Shown here piece after piece: positions 1 through 7,157 of a DNA stretch of 9,518 bases (its first letter is position 1; every line of letters begins with the position of its first letter). The translations under genes were made by a program, and so were the position numbers. This stretch comes from Methylococcaceae bacterium (GTDB taxonomy: Bacteria > Pseudomonadota > Gammaproteobacteria > Methylococcales > Methylomonadaceae), in contig SXIZ01000105.1 in the NCBI GenBank assembly GCA_005779525.1, positions 1-9,518 on the forward strand, written 5' to 3'. The notes below the pieces were generated by a model, which searched no databases, was not told where the DNA came from, and saw nothing but the letters and a program-made list of their open reading frames with translations.

Positions 1-872
1 ACATTGGCAATTTTAGTTCCAATGTCTAACGCAATTTTAGGTCGACTAATACTCGCAATCGTTTGGGAATGAATGCCCGCTAAAGGCTGAGGTTGGACGA
101 CAATATTGTTAAATAAGCTTGGATCAATGTCTGCCATGGGGATTGGCATCGGTTTAGCAAAGTAATAGCCCTGAGCATAGGAAATATCCAGGGCATTAAT
201 CGCGTTGTAATCTTCGCGTTGTTCTATGCCTTCGGCGATGACATGGCAGTTCATCGAATGTGCCATGTTTTGAATAGAACGGACAAAATTTAATTTAATC
301 GGGTCAAGGTGCAACCCTCGAGTAAAGTGCTTGTCAATTTTAACGTACTCCGGGAGCAGTTCTGCCCACAGGCGTAAGCCAGAATATCCTGCCCCTAAGT
401 CATCCAACGCAATCTCAAACCCCATGCTCCGGTAATGGGTGACCGCTTCTTGAATTAATTCAAAATCCATAATGCGGTGATGTTCGGTTAATTCAATCAC
501 CACCTGATTCGGTCCCATCCCTAAACGTTTTAAATAATGCAAGGTTTGACCTTGTTTAAAGTCAGGTTCTAACAGGACATTGGGGCTCACATTCAAAAAT
601 AATTTGTGCGGTAGTTTGAGCTTGGCGTAATTATCTAACGCTGCTTCACGGCAAGCAAATTCTAAACGGGTGGTCAGCCCCAAATATTCGGCGGCTTCAA
701 AAAGTGCCATGGGTTGCTGCAATAAGCTATTTTCTGGGCCTCGGGTGAGCGCCTCATAGCCAATGATGTTTTTATGATGCAAAGATACAATGGGTTGAAA
801 AACCGTGGTAAGTAACTTTTTTTCCAATACTTGCATGAGTAAAGTGTCTAGATCATTCATATTGGTCACCAT
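1..872 (-). CDS. EAL-domain c-di-GMP phosphodiesterase, N-terminal part (C-terminus off the left edge)
   Basis: Hydrolysis of c-di-GMP to pGpG in the cytoplasm is the expected activity. The reading frame is open from an ATG at 872 to the window edge and gives 290 residues with no stop. The EAL domain fills about residues 18-245. Its signature residues are in place: E40-A41-L42 in YEALTRGP, N94 in NVSP, E130 in ELTE, the D157-D158 pair in DDLGAGYS, K178 in KID, E214 and E217 in AEGIE, and Q234 in QGYYFAKP. The active site therefore looks complete. There is no signal peptide or membrane segment, and the EAL domain sits at the extreme N-terminus. That arrangement, with a further domain starting after residue 250, resembles the EAL-CBS-GGDEF proteins of gammaproteobacteria, but the rest is outside the window, so this is inference. 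A second in-frame ATG at 860 is an alternative start. Neither start has a strong ribosome binding site; the one at 872 is preceded by a weak AAGAA. The gene is transcribed away from the corrinoid operon. Confidence 0.93.
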   Translation of the reverse strand, partial: MVTNMNDLDTLLMQVLEKKLLTTVFQPIVSLHHKNIIGYEALTRGPENSLLQQPMALFEAAEYLGLTTRLEFACREAALDNYAKLKLPHKLFLNVSPNVLLEPDFKQGQTLHYLKRLGMGPNQVVIELTEHHRIMDFELIQEAVTHYRSMGFEIALDDLGAGYSGLRLWAELLPEYVKIDKHFTRGLHLDPIKLNFVRSIQNMAHSMNCHVIAEGIEQREDYNAINALDISYAQGYYFAKPMPIPMADIDPSLFNNIVVQPQPLAGIHSQTIASISRPKIALDIGTKIAN

Positions 873-1254
873 TTTCTTGAGCAGAGGCCCGTATTATCAA
901 CCTGTAAATGAGTCATTTTTATGACAGCAGCATATATATTGAGTCGATGCCGCTCATAAAGTTGAAGTTGCTTGCAAATAAGGGTGTGGTGCACCCCAAG
1001 GCGTATGAATGCAAGGGCATTCAACAAGGAAAATCAACACGCACATAGCACTTAGGCTCTGAATTTTCAGTAGCATCGCAAGCTCAACGCCTGAGCAAAA
1101 CGGGGAATAATTTTTCTGCGTATTCGTCAGGGCAAATTCTTTGGCGGCACTATACTTGGCATAGGCAGTATTAAGGCTTGCAGCAACCAAGCTGTTGCAA
1201 TCCGTAAACGTAACTAAAGTAACAGTCTAACGCTCCCTAACTCAGAGATTTTAT
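873..1254. other. Divergent intergenic region with several short hairpins; no gene recognised
   Basis: This 382-base stretch separates the leftward EAL gene from the rightward operon and must hold both promoters, but I find no convincing -35/-10 pair for either. Short inverted repeats cluster in its centre: GGGTG/CACCC at 982-986/992-996, a perfect 7-bp stem at 1006-1012/1017-1023, CTGA/TCAG at 1059-1062/1067-1070 and GCTCA/TGAGC at 1082-1086/1092-1096. None is followed directly by a T-run on either strand, so they do not look like simple terminators. Nearer the operon, TAAC recurs at 1211, 1220, 1228 and 1238. A 78-codon minus-strand frame at 954-1190 begins with TTG, resembles nothing known to me and is not called. 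Confidence 0.6.
1006..1023. repeat. Perfect 7-bp inverted repeat with 4-nt loop
   Basis: TGAATGC at 1006-1012 and GCATTCA at 1017-1023 flank the loop AAGG. It lies about 230 nt before the start of the operon. It could be an operator-like site for a dimeric regulator or a hairpin in a long 5' leader. No T-tract follows on either strand. Confidence 0.5.
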
Positions 1255-2868
1255 ATGCAGCACCTAACCCTGGGGGAGAGCCCCTGTCATTTGGTTAAGA
1301 TTCGGAGCCCAAAACAAACACTTGCGCTGCAATTAACCAGCCATATTTCTATCCGGCAGGCCATGGATTATGAAGCGCTTAGAGTCCGCGCGGCGTGTGG
1401 CGGGAATGGGATGTGTGGTGCTTGTCTGATTCAGACTTTGCGTGGCAGTTTTAATGCGATTACCTTAACTGAGCGGCAAAAAATTCCTGCCGATGAATTA
1501 GAACAAGGTATGCGTTTGGCCTGCCAGCTGACTGTATACAGTGACGCAGAATTATATTTAGCCAATCCTGCCCCCCAATCTATTTGGAAAAGTTTACCTG
1601 ACGGGGAATTTTCAACTTTTGATTATCCAGGACTTGATCTGCAGCAGCATGTGTACGGAATTGCGGTGGATCTCGGGACGACCTGTATACGGCTTTCATT
1701 ATGGCATCGGGGCTTAGGACGATGTATGGGCAGGCGCTACACGCTTAATCCACAACTCAGTGTTGGCAGTGATGTGTTAACTCGCCTAGCGTCAGAACGG
1801 CAAAATAGCAGTGGAGTTACCCAAGGTAAACTTGCCAGAGATGCGATTATCGCAGGAGTACGTGATATTTTAAGCCGCGATATCGGCGAAATCACCGCAA
1901 TTATTAAACAAATTGGTGAGGTATTGATCGTGGGTAATACTGCGATGCTAACGTTACTCTGTGAAGATCATGATGACGCGCTACTCGACCCGGAAAATTG
2001 GCAACATACCATTCAATGTCAACCCGCAGATCCGCGGTTATGGCTTAGTGAATGGCGTATGCCTGCTGCCATGCTGACCATTATTCAACCCTTGGCAGGT
2101 TTTATCGGTTCAGATTTACTAGCAGGAGTCATCGCCAGTGCGCTGACCGAGCACTCTGCTCCTGCATTATTGATTGATTTTGGTACCAATACTGAAATTG
2201 CGCTATGGGATGGTCACACGCTCTGGATTACCTCGGTGCCGGGTGGACCAGCATTTGAAGGCATGGGCTTAAAAAATGGCATGTTGGTAGAGGAGGGCGC
2301 GATTGTTAAAGTGACCTGGGAAGATGCGTCTTATAGATTGCAGACCATCGGTGCAGCTCCCGCACGCGGCTTTTGTGCCTGCGGTTTCGTCGATGCGATT
2401 GCGCAGTTACGCCAACAAGGGGTGATTAAACTTTCTGGAAGATTTGCCCAAGAAATTCATGAATATAGCTTGGATGCACACAATCCCAAAACAGCTATCA
2501 CGGCGTACGATATTGATCTTTTTCAGCGTGCCAAGGGGGCAACTGCAGCCGCTATCCTAGAGATGCTGCACTTAGCAGATCTAACGATGGACGCGATACA
2601 GCAACTCTGGATTTGTGGAAACTTTGGGCAGCATCTGGATATAAAAAATGCGATGTATTTGGGATTAGTGCCGCCGATTCTTCCTCATCAACTATACTCA
2701 TTAGCAAACGCAAGTTTAATTGGCGCAGAACACATGTTGTTCAATACTGAACGCGCCAGTGCAATTTCAAAGATTATCCACTGTGCCGAAGTCATCAATT
2801 TAACCCGTATCACAACCTACGAAGAGCGGTTTATTGAGAATTTACGCTTGTGTGCAATGGGTGATTAA
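1255..2868 (+). CDS. Reductive activator of corrinoid proteins: [2Fe-2S] ferredoxin plus DUF4445/ASKHA ATPase (RamA/RACo type)
   Basis: Proteins of this family use ATP to drive low-potential electron transfer that returns inactive cob(II)alamin on a partner corrinoid protein to the methyl-accepting cob(I)alamin state. The 537-residue product has two parts. Residues 1 to about 105 form a plant-type ferredoxin domain with C48, C54 and C57 (C-X5-C-X2-C) and the distant C90 in RLACQ, the expected set of [2Fe-2S] ligands. Residues from about 132 to 500 form the ASKHA-fold activator domain: DLGTT at 139-143, NPQLSVGSDV at 165-174, VGNTAM at 226-231, PLAGFIGSD at 279-287, DFGTNTE at 308-314, PGGPAFEG at 329-336 and CGNFGQ at 454-459. 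Length and motif order match full-length family members; nothing is missing. There is no signal peptide, so the protein is cytosolic. The ATG follows a weak AGAGA six bases upstream. It is the first gene of the operon, just before its presumed substrate, the corrinoid protein. The family assignment is strong; the physical partner is inferred. Confidence 0.93.
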   Translation: MQHLTLGESPCHLVKIRSPKQTLALQLTSHISIRQAMDYEALRVRAACGGNGMCGACLIQTLRGSFNAITLTERQKIPADELEQGMRLACQLTVYSDAELYLANPAPQSIWKSLPDGEFSTFDYPGLDLQQHVYGIAVDLGTTCIRLSLWHRGLGRCMGRRYTLNPQLSVGSDVLTRLASERQNSSGVTQGKLARDAIIAGVRDILSRDIGEITAIIKQIGEVLIVGNTAMLTLLCEDHDDALLDPENWQHTIQCQPADPRLWLSEWRMPAAMLTIIQPLAGFIGSDLLAGVIASALTEHSAPALLIDFGTNTEIALWDGHTLWITSVPGGPAFEGMGLKNGMLVEEGAIVKVTWEDASYRLQTIGAAPARGFCACGFVDAIAQLRQQGVIKLSGRFAQEIHEYSLDAHNPKTAITAYDIDLFQRAKGATAAAILEMLHLADLTMDAIQQLWICGNFGQHLDIKNAMYLGLVPPILPHQLYSLANASLIGAEHMLFNTERASAISKIIHCAEVINLTRITTYEERFIENLRLCAMGD

Positions 2869-2882
2869 CAAGCCTAGCATTC

Positions 2883-2886
2883 AGGA
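2883..2886 (+). promoter_or_regulatory. Ribosome binding site that decides the corrinoid-protein start
   Basis: AGGA abuts an ATG at 2887, too close to serve it, but lies nine bases before the in-frame ATG at 2896. This favours 2896 over the longer start. Confidence 0.5.
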
Positions 2887-2895
2887 ATGTTAATA

Positions 2896-3561
2896 ATGAT
2901 GGAAGCCTACATTCAAGCGTATAACGAAGCGGTATTTGAAACAGATAAAAACGCTGCCTTAGCTGTGGTTAATAGTGCGTTAGCAGCGGGGATATCGCCT
3001 GAGAATATCGTGTTTCAGCTGATCATTCCGGCAGTGGAGTCGATGATGGCGAGGATTGAGAAAGATCCAGATTCGAATTTGGCACAGCATTTTATGACCG
3101 CGCAAATCGCTGCCGATGTGACAGAACGTATGTTGGCAAAATTTAGCTCGCCCCCCAATATTGTAGGTAAAGTGGTGATTGGGGCGGCTTACGGTGATTT
3201 GCATTCACTCGGCAAGCGGATAGTGATGGGGTGTTTGAAATCACTGATGGTCGAGGTGATTGATTTAGGCGTGAATGTCACCGCTGAAAATTTTGTGCAG
3301 GAGGCGATCGCACACCAAGCACAAGTGATTGCCATCTCAGCCATGATGGTGCATACCGCCACCAGTGAATTGGGGAGCTTAAAAGTCCGGAGATTATTGC
3401 AAGCGCAAAATCTGGAAGACAAAATAAAAATTGCCGTCGGTGGCGCGCCTTACCGCTTTGACCCAACTTTATATATCAAAGTCGGTGCCGACGCCTGGGC
3501 TCCAGACGGGGTGACGGCGGCAAAAATGATAGTAAATCTGATTAATGCGGTGCAAGCATGA
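2896..3561 (+). CDS. Corrinoid (B12-binding) methyl-carrier protein, MtaC/MtbC-like
   Basis: This small cytosolic protein should carry a cobamide whose cobalt accepts and donates a methyl group, shuttling between methyltransferases. The 221-residue product has the standard two-domain plan. Residues 1 to about 85 form the helical cap (B12-binding-2 type). Residues from about 90 to 221 form the Rossmann-like B12-binding domain. The base-off/His-on motif D-x-H-x-x-G is intact as D101-L-H103-S-L-G106, where H103 is the lower cobalt ligand. S148 in AISAM and the glycines of VGGAPY (182-183), followed by GADAWAPDG (197-205), match the other conserved cobamide contacts. Length is normal for the family. 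An ATG at 2887 would add three residues, but its ribosome binding site spacing is impossible. The stop overlaps the next ATG by four bases, implying translational coupling with the URO-D protein. I give no gene symbol because the methyl donor is unknown. Confidence 0.93.
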   Translation: MMEAYIQAYNEAVFETDKNAALAVVNSALAAGISPENIVFQLIIPAVESMMARIEKDPDSNLAQHFMTAQIAADVTERMLAKFSSPPNIVGKVVIGAAYGDLHSLGKRIVMGCLKSLMVEVIDLGVNVTAENFVQEAIAHQAQVIAISAMMVHTATSELGSLKVRRLLQAQNLEDKIKIAVGGAPYRFDPTLYIKVGADAWAPDGVTAAKMIVNLINAVQA

Positions 3562-4586
3562 CCCCCCTAGATATCCTTACTGCCGCAAGCATGGGTAACC
3601 CCGCACCGCGCATCCCCGTGTTTTGTAATTTATTGGATCAGGGAGCGGCACTCTTGAAGTTAAGCCCCAAAGCCTATTTTGCGAATGGTCAGTATGTCGC
3701 TGAAGCACAACTGCAGCTGCTACAACGCTACGGCCATGATAATGTTTGGAGTTTGCATTACGTAGGCAAAGAAGCGGAATTATTGGGCTGTCAAAAAATT
3801 CTGTTTGCTGACAACGGCGTGCCCAATGTCGAAGATTTCGTCATCAAAACCTTAGATGATATTCCCAAATTTGAAGTACCTGACGACATTACCCTGCACC
3901 CAGCCTGGCAGTCGATTGCCGAATGCATGGCCATATTGCGTAAGGAAGTCGGGCATACCCATCCGATCTGTGCGTATTTGACTGCGTCAACCACCTTACC
4001 CGCGATTTTGATGGGGATGGATAAATGGATGGAGTTATTTTTACTCGGTCCCTTTGATCTACGCGACGAATTAATCCGTAAATGCAGTATTTTTTTTCAA
4101 AAACATCTGGTGGCGCTTAAAGCCGCGGGTGCGAATGTGCTGATCTACGCCAGCCCTTTTGGTTCACCGTATTTTCTGAGCTTACCCCAAATTCGTAAGG
4201 ACATACTGCCGTGGATGATCCAGGATTTACAGGGTGTTGATCGTGCTGGGTTGGTTTATTACTGCGGGATGGCTCCCTTTAACGCGGTCATCGATTTAGT
4301 CTTTGATGAACTGGCAATTAGCACGCATTACATTAGCCCTTTGGCGGATTTAGCCGAAGCGAAACGTTTAATAAATACTCGTGGACTGATGTGTGGGGTG
4401 ATTGATGATATCAAAATGATTCATTGGAGCACGTCCCAGACACGCGACGAGGTTAAACGTATTATCGATATAGGCAAACCCGGTGGACATTTTTTATTTG
4501 GTACCGGGGTCATGCCCTTATCGATACCCGAAGAAAATATTCGGGCTATGTTGGCAGCTGCATTTGAATATGGTGCATGGTTATGA
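3558..4586 (+). CDS. URO-D-fold corrinoid methyltransferase-like protein (MtaA/MtbA family, altered zinc site)
   Basis: The uroporphyrinogen-decarboxylase (URO-D) superfamily includes heme-pathway HemE and many enzymes that move methyl groups to or from corrinoid proteins. The 342-residue product belongs to the second group by context and by features such as LTASTTLPAILMGMDKW (141-157), YASPFGSPYFLS (197-208) and the C-terminal IPEENIRAM (323-331). HemE-type N-terminal active-site motifs are not seen. MtaA/MtbA enzymes bind zinc through His-X-Cys and a later Cys. Here the first element reads Y234-Y235-C236-G237, with Tyr where His is expected, and the later one reads TGVMPL (316-321), with V318 where Cys is expected. 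Only C236 is kept. A canonical zinc-thiolate transfer is therefore doubtful; the protein may methylate or demethylate the corrinoid by another mechanism, or act as a ligand-binding sensor. The start forms an ATGA overlap with the corrinoid gene. The fold is sure, the reaction is not. Confidence 0.85.
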   Translation: MTPLDILTAASMGNPAPRIPVFCNLLDQGAALLKLSPKAYFANGQYVAEAQLQLLQRYGHDNVWSLHYVGKEAELLGCQKILFADNGVPNVEDFVIKTLDDIPKFEVPDDITLHPAWQSIAECMAILRKEVGHTHPICAYLTASTTLPAILMGMDKWMELFLLGPFDLRDELIRKCSIFFQKHLVALKAAGANVLIYASPFGSPYFLSLPQIRKDILPWMIQDLQGVDRAGLVYYCGMAPFNAVIDLVFDELAISTHYISPLADLAEAKRLINTRGLMCGVIDDIKMIHWSTSQTRDEVKRIIDIGKPGGHFLFGTGVMPLSIPEENIRAMLAAAFEYGAWL

Positions 4587-5209
4587 AAACCTTCAAATTG
4601 CATGAAGAACGAACTACCCCGCTAGTCATAGTGGGCTGTGGCATTTTGCATAAGGAAGTCACCCTGTTGATCGCTAAAAATCACTGGGAAGTTTATACCC
4701 ATTTTCTGGATTCATCTTTACACAACTATCTCAATAAGTTGTCGACCAAGTTAAATGAGGCCTTAGAAGAAATAGCACAGAATAAACAGCAAGCTCTGGT
4801 ATTTTATGGTAGCTGCCATCCTTTAATGGAGACTATTCTAGAAAAGCATCACACTTGCCGCACAGAAGGGCAAAATTGTATCGTCATGTTGCTCGGCTAT
4901 GAGCGGTTTATGCAGGAATTAGGCAACGGAGCCTATTTTTTATTAGAGGATTGGGCGCTCACCTGGGAGCCAATGATTACCGCCTGTTTTGGCAATAATC
5001 ATGAAGTCATTCGAGAGATCTTTCACAGTAGCCATAAGTATATTCTGGCGTTAAGAACACCTTGCAACGGTGATTTTGTGCAAGCGGCAGAAACTGCAGC
5101 CAAATTTGTAGACTTGCCGCTACTGTGGATGGATGTGAATTTGGAGCATCTGGAATCCGTGCTTGCCGAGGCGATTGCGCAACGGAGGCAACAACATGAC
5201 CAGCCCTGA
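4583..5209 (+). CDS. DUF1638 family protein, companion of corrinoid methyltransferases
   Basis: The biochemical function is unknown; the family is repeatedly found beside corrinoid proteins and URO-D methyltransferases in methanogens and anaerobes. The 208-residue product shows the family signatures: VGCGILHKE (17-25), FLDSSLHNY (41-49), FYGSCHP (74-80), then C92 and C99 in the TCRTEGQNC stretch followed by IVMLLGYERF (100-109), and the aromatic ELGNGAYFLLEDW region (112-124). Four cysteines at these conserved places (C19, C78, C92, C99), together with H23 and H79, could form a metal or corrinoid-facing site; that is inference. No signal peptide or membrane segment is seen. The start at 4583 is chosen because it makes an ATGA overlap with the preceding stop and has GGTG seven bases upstream; an ATG at 4577 would add two residues. 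The last 14 bases overlap the kinase gene. The context implies that it handles the corrinoid or methyl donor, or relays their state to the kinase. Confidence 0.88.
   Translation: MKTFKLHEERTTPLVIVGCGILHKEVTLLIAKNHWEVYTHFLDSSLHNYLNKLSTKLNEALEEIAQNKQQALVFYGSCHPLMETILEKHHTCRTEGQNCIVMLLGYERFMQELGNGAYFLLEDWALTWEPMITACFGNNHEVIREIFHSSHKYILALRTPCNGDFVQAAETAAKFVDLPLLWMDVNLEHLESVLAEAIAQRRQQHDQP
5184..5188 (+). promoter_or_regulatory. Strong Shine-Dalgarno that fixes the kinase start at 5196
   Basis: GGAGG lies seven bases before the ATG at 5196, inside the end of the DUF1638 gene. A longer frame opens from a TTG at 5163 but has no such site and would add 11 residues read from the overlapping gene, so 5196 is preferred. 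Confidence 0.8.
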
Positions 5210-7157
5210 ACCTACACGTGAACAATTACTAGAGCGTATCCAACAATTGGAAATACGCGTGCGTAAATTATCGGAAGAAAAAGCGAATTTACATCTAGTC
5301 TTGCATATGGTGGAGTTATTAAGCCCCATTGCGGGTGTCGAAGGCTTTTTAGATAGCTTAATGGCGGCATTAGGGGGCAGTTTGGGCGGAACTAATGTTG
5401 AAATCTATTATCTGTATGAAGATAGTATCCATTATGCCAATTTGTTGGGTGACCGCCATATAGTGCAAGCAATCCAGGACCCTCTGGTGAATGAAGTCTT
5501 TAAACGGCATCAGTTTCTCGAACAACAGTCCGATTGTCCGCATACGCTATTGCAGAATGATGCTATTGCAGTGGCCTGTACCTGGGTGATGCCGCTGCTA
5601 GTCGGCAATGAATTTATCGGTGCGATAAAAATGTCCGATCTTTTGGGCACCGCGAGCATGCGTGATTACTTGATGCCCTTTTTTCGGCATATGGCCTTGA
5701 TATTAAACAATGAAATCAAGACGCGTATCGCAGAGGCGGCGAATAAAGCCAAAAGTAATTTTTTAGCGACCATGTCGCATGAAATTCGTACACCGCTGAA
5801 TGGAATTTTAGGGATGGCGCAGCTCTTAGCGAGACCCGATGGGACACCCGAAAAGCATCAAGAATACGCCCACACCATTTTAACTTCGGGACAAACTCTT
5901 TTATCCTTATTGAACGATGTCTTGGATTTTTCCAAAATTGAAGCCAGCAAACTCGACCTGTGCTGTACTGGCACCAATCCGCGGGAAATTATCAATGAAG
6001 TTATGATGTTGTTCGCAGAATCTGCGAGGTTGAAAAACTTGGAAATGACAGGTATCTGGAAATATCCTGCGGAGCCATTTTATTTATTAGATGCGACGCG
6101 AGTAAAGCAAATGCTCAATAACTTAGTCAGTAATGCGATTAAGTTTACCGAAAAAGGCACTGTGCATATCGAGGCCACGGAGTTAAATAGAATCGCTGAT
6201 CAGGTAGAAATTGAGTTTGCCGTCACCGATACTGGCATCGGTATTCCCGAAGATAAACATCGACAATTATTTAAACCGTTTACCCAATTAGATGCTTCAG
6301 CATCCAGGCGCTATAGTGGCTCGGGCTTGGGTTTGTCCATAGTGCAACGCTTTGCGACTTTGATGCAAGGCGAGGTCGGCGTGGAGAGTTTAGCTGCAGG
6401 TGGTTCGAGGTTTTGGTTTCGAATCAAATGTACCGTTACTGAACCCCACAGATCTCAAAAACAGACAGTAGATTTTGGCTTGCTGCCTAAGGCACCCTCG
6501 GTCTTGATTGTCGATGATAATCCTTTAAATTGTGCGGTGATGAAAACGCTGCTGGAACACGAGGGCCTCCAAACTCTCAGTGTAACTACTGGCGAAGATG
6601 CCTTGGCGTTTTTGACCAAGGAAAGTGTGGATCTCGTGTTTATGGATTGCATGATGCCTGAAATGGATGGATTTGCGGTTACGCGAAAAATCCGTGAGCA
6701 CGAATGCAATAAGCGCCATATTCCGATTATTGCTTTGACAGGCAGTGTCTTTTTAGAAGATCAACAGCAATGTTTTGTCGCTGGAATGGATGATGTATTA
6801 ACTAAGCCGATACAATGTGAAGAATTACGTACTAAATTGCAGCAGTGGATCAATTTTACGCCAAAAACCATTCTGGAGCCTCAGAGTGACAGTAACACCA
6901 AAGTATCAAATGTCATCTGCGCGGATGATCAAGCAGCTCTGGAGCAACAATTTCAATTATTAGATACCGCACTGGCTAACAATATGTTTAGTGCGGTGAG
7001 CCATTTTAAAAAACTACAAAAAATGTTAGCAGCGCAATCGCTCACACCCCAGCTTACGATACTCAATGCATTTATTAATAATTTGCAATTTGAAGAAGCT
7101 CATCAACAATTACAACAATTACGTCGTTCTCTAGATTGGATTAGGAGCGAGTCATGA
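5196..7157 (+). CDS. Soluble GAF-HisKA-HATPase-REC hybrid histidine kinase
   Basis: This is a cytosolic sensor kinase that should autophosphorylate on histidine and pass phosphate to its own receiver and probably to the response regulator encoded next. The 653-residue product begins with a short coiled coil (about 8-35), then a GAF-like sensory domain (about 36-172) containing C114-P-H116 and C128. No transmembrane segment is seen, so the signal is intracellular. A second helix (about 172-188) leads to the HisKA domain with phospho-acceptor H195 in SHEIRTPLNG. The ATPase domain has the N-box (N309, N313 in NNLVSNAIKFT), G1 DTGIGI (345-350) and G2 GSGLGL (375-380). The receiver has the acidic pair D440-D441, phospho-acceptor D484, T515 and K537. 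Residues from about 570 to 653 form a helical tail; it lacks a clear Hpt histidine motif and resembles the C-terminal helical extension seen in other hybrid kinases. All catalytic residues are present. The 14-bp overlap with the DUF1638 gene and the ATGA overlap with the next gene tie it to the corrinoid module. Confidence 0.95.
   Translation: MTSPEPTREQLLERIQQLEIRVRKLSEEKANLHLVLHMVELLSPIAGVEGFLDSLMAALGGSLGGTNVEIYYLYEDSIHYANLLGDRHIVQAIQDPLVNEVFKRHQFLEQQSDCPHTLLQNDAIAVACTWVMPLLVGNEFIGAIKMSDLLGTASMRDYLMPFFRHMALILNNEIKTRIAEAANKAKSNFLATMSHEIRTPLNGILGMAQLLARPDGTPEKHQEYAHTILTSGQTLLSLLNDVLDFSKIEASKLDLCCTGTNPREIINEVMMLFAESARLKNLEMTGIWKYPAEPFYLLDATRVKQMLNNLVSNAIKFTEKGTVHIEATELNRIADQVEIEFAVTDTGIGIPEDKHRQLFKPFTQLDASASRRYSGSGLGLSIVQRFATLMQGEVGVESLAAGGSRFWFRIKCTVTEPHRSQKQTVDFGLLPKAPSVLIVDDNPLNCAVMKTLLEHEGLQTLSVTTGEDALAFLTKESVDLVFMDCMMPEMDGFAVTRKIREHECNKRHIPIIALTGSVFLEDQQQCFVAGMDDVLTKPIQCEELRTKLQQWINFTPKTILEPQSDSNTKVSNVICADDQAALEQQFQLLDTALANNMFSAVSHFKKLQKMLAAQSLTPQLTILNAFINNLQFEEAHQQLQQLRRSLDWIRSES
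7143..7147 (+). promoter_or_regulatory. Shine-Dalgarno of the REC-PAS-GGDEF-EAL gene
   Basis: AGGAG lies six bases before the ATG at 7154. It is well placed despite lying inside the kinase gene and supports this start and efficient coupled translation. Confidence 0.7.

Noticed and set aside
1038..1096. Resemblance to a GEMM c-di-GMP riboswitch (CACGCACA start, later CGCAAGC and a 5-bp stem)
   Set aside because: The conserved GGGACGCAAAGCC-type core, the GNRA-capped stem and the receptor element are not present.
1146..1160. Possible sigma-54 promoter (GGCAC...TTGGC)
   Set aside because: GG and GC are 11 bases apart, not the required 10, so the match fails on spacing.
954..1190. 78-codon minus-strand reading frame in the divergent region
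   Set aside because: It starts with TTG, has no clear ribosome binding site, is rich in Cys/His/Pro without a known pattern, and crosses the hairpin cluster. It is better explained as chance.
873..1254. Cobalamin riboswitch upstream of the corrinoid genes
   Set aside because: No B12-box-like sequence (AGNCAGGANACCTGCC type) is seen in the region.
2980..3466. Several minus-strand frames inside the corrinoid protein gene
   Set aside because: They are antisense shadows of a well-supported gene, with no recognisable domains.
3558..4586. Heme-pathway uroporphyrinogen decarboxylase (HemE)
   Set aside because: The operon context and the corrinoid-methyltransferase style C-terminus fit the MtaA/MtbA branch, and HemE N-terminal active-site motifs are not seen.
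5163..5195. Longer kinase start at TTG 5163
   Set aside because: A strong GGAGG seven bases before ATG 5196 and the lack of a site for 5163 favour the shorter protein.
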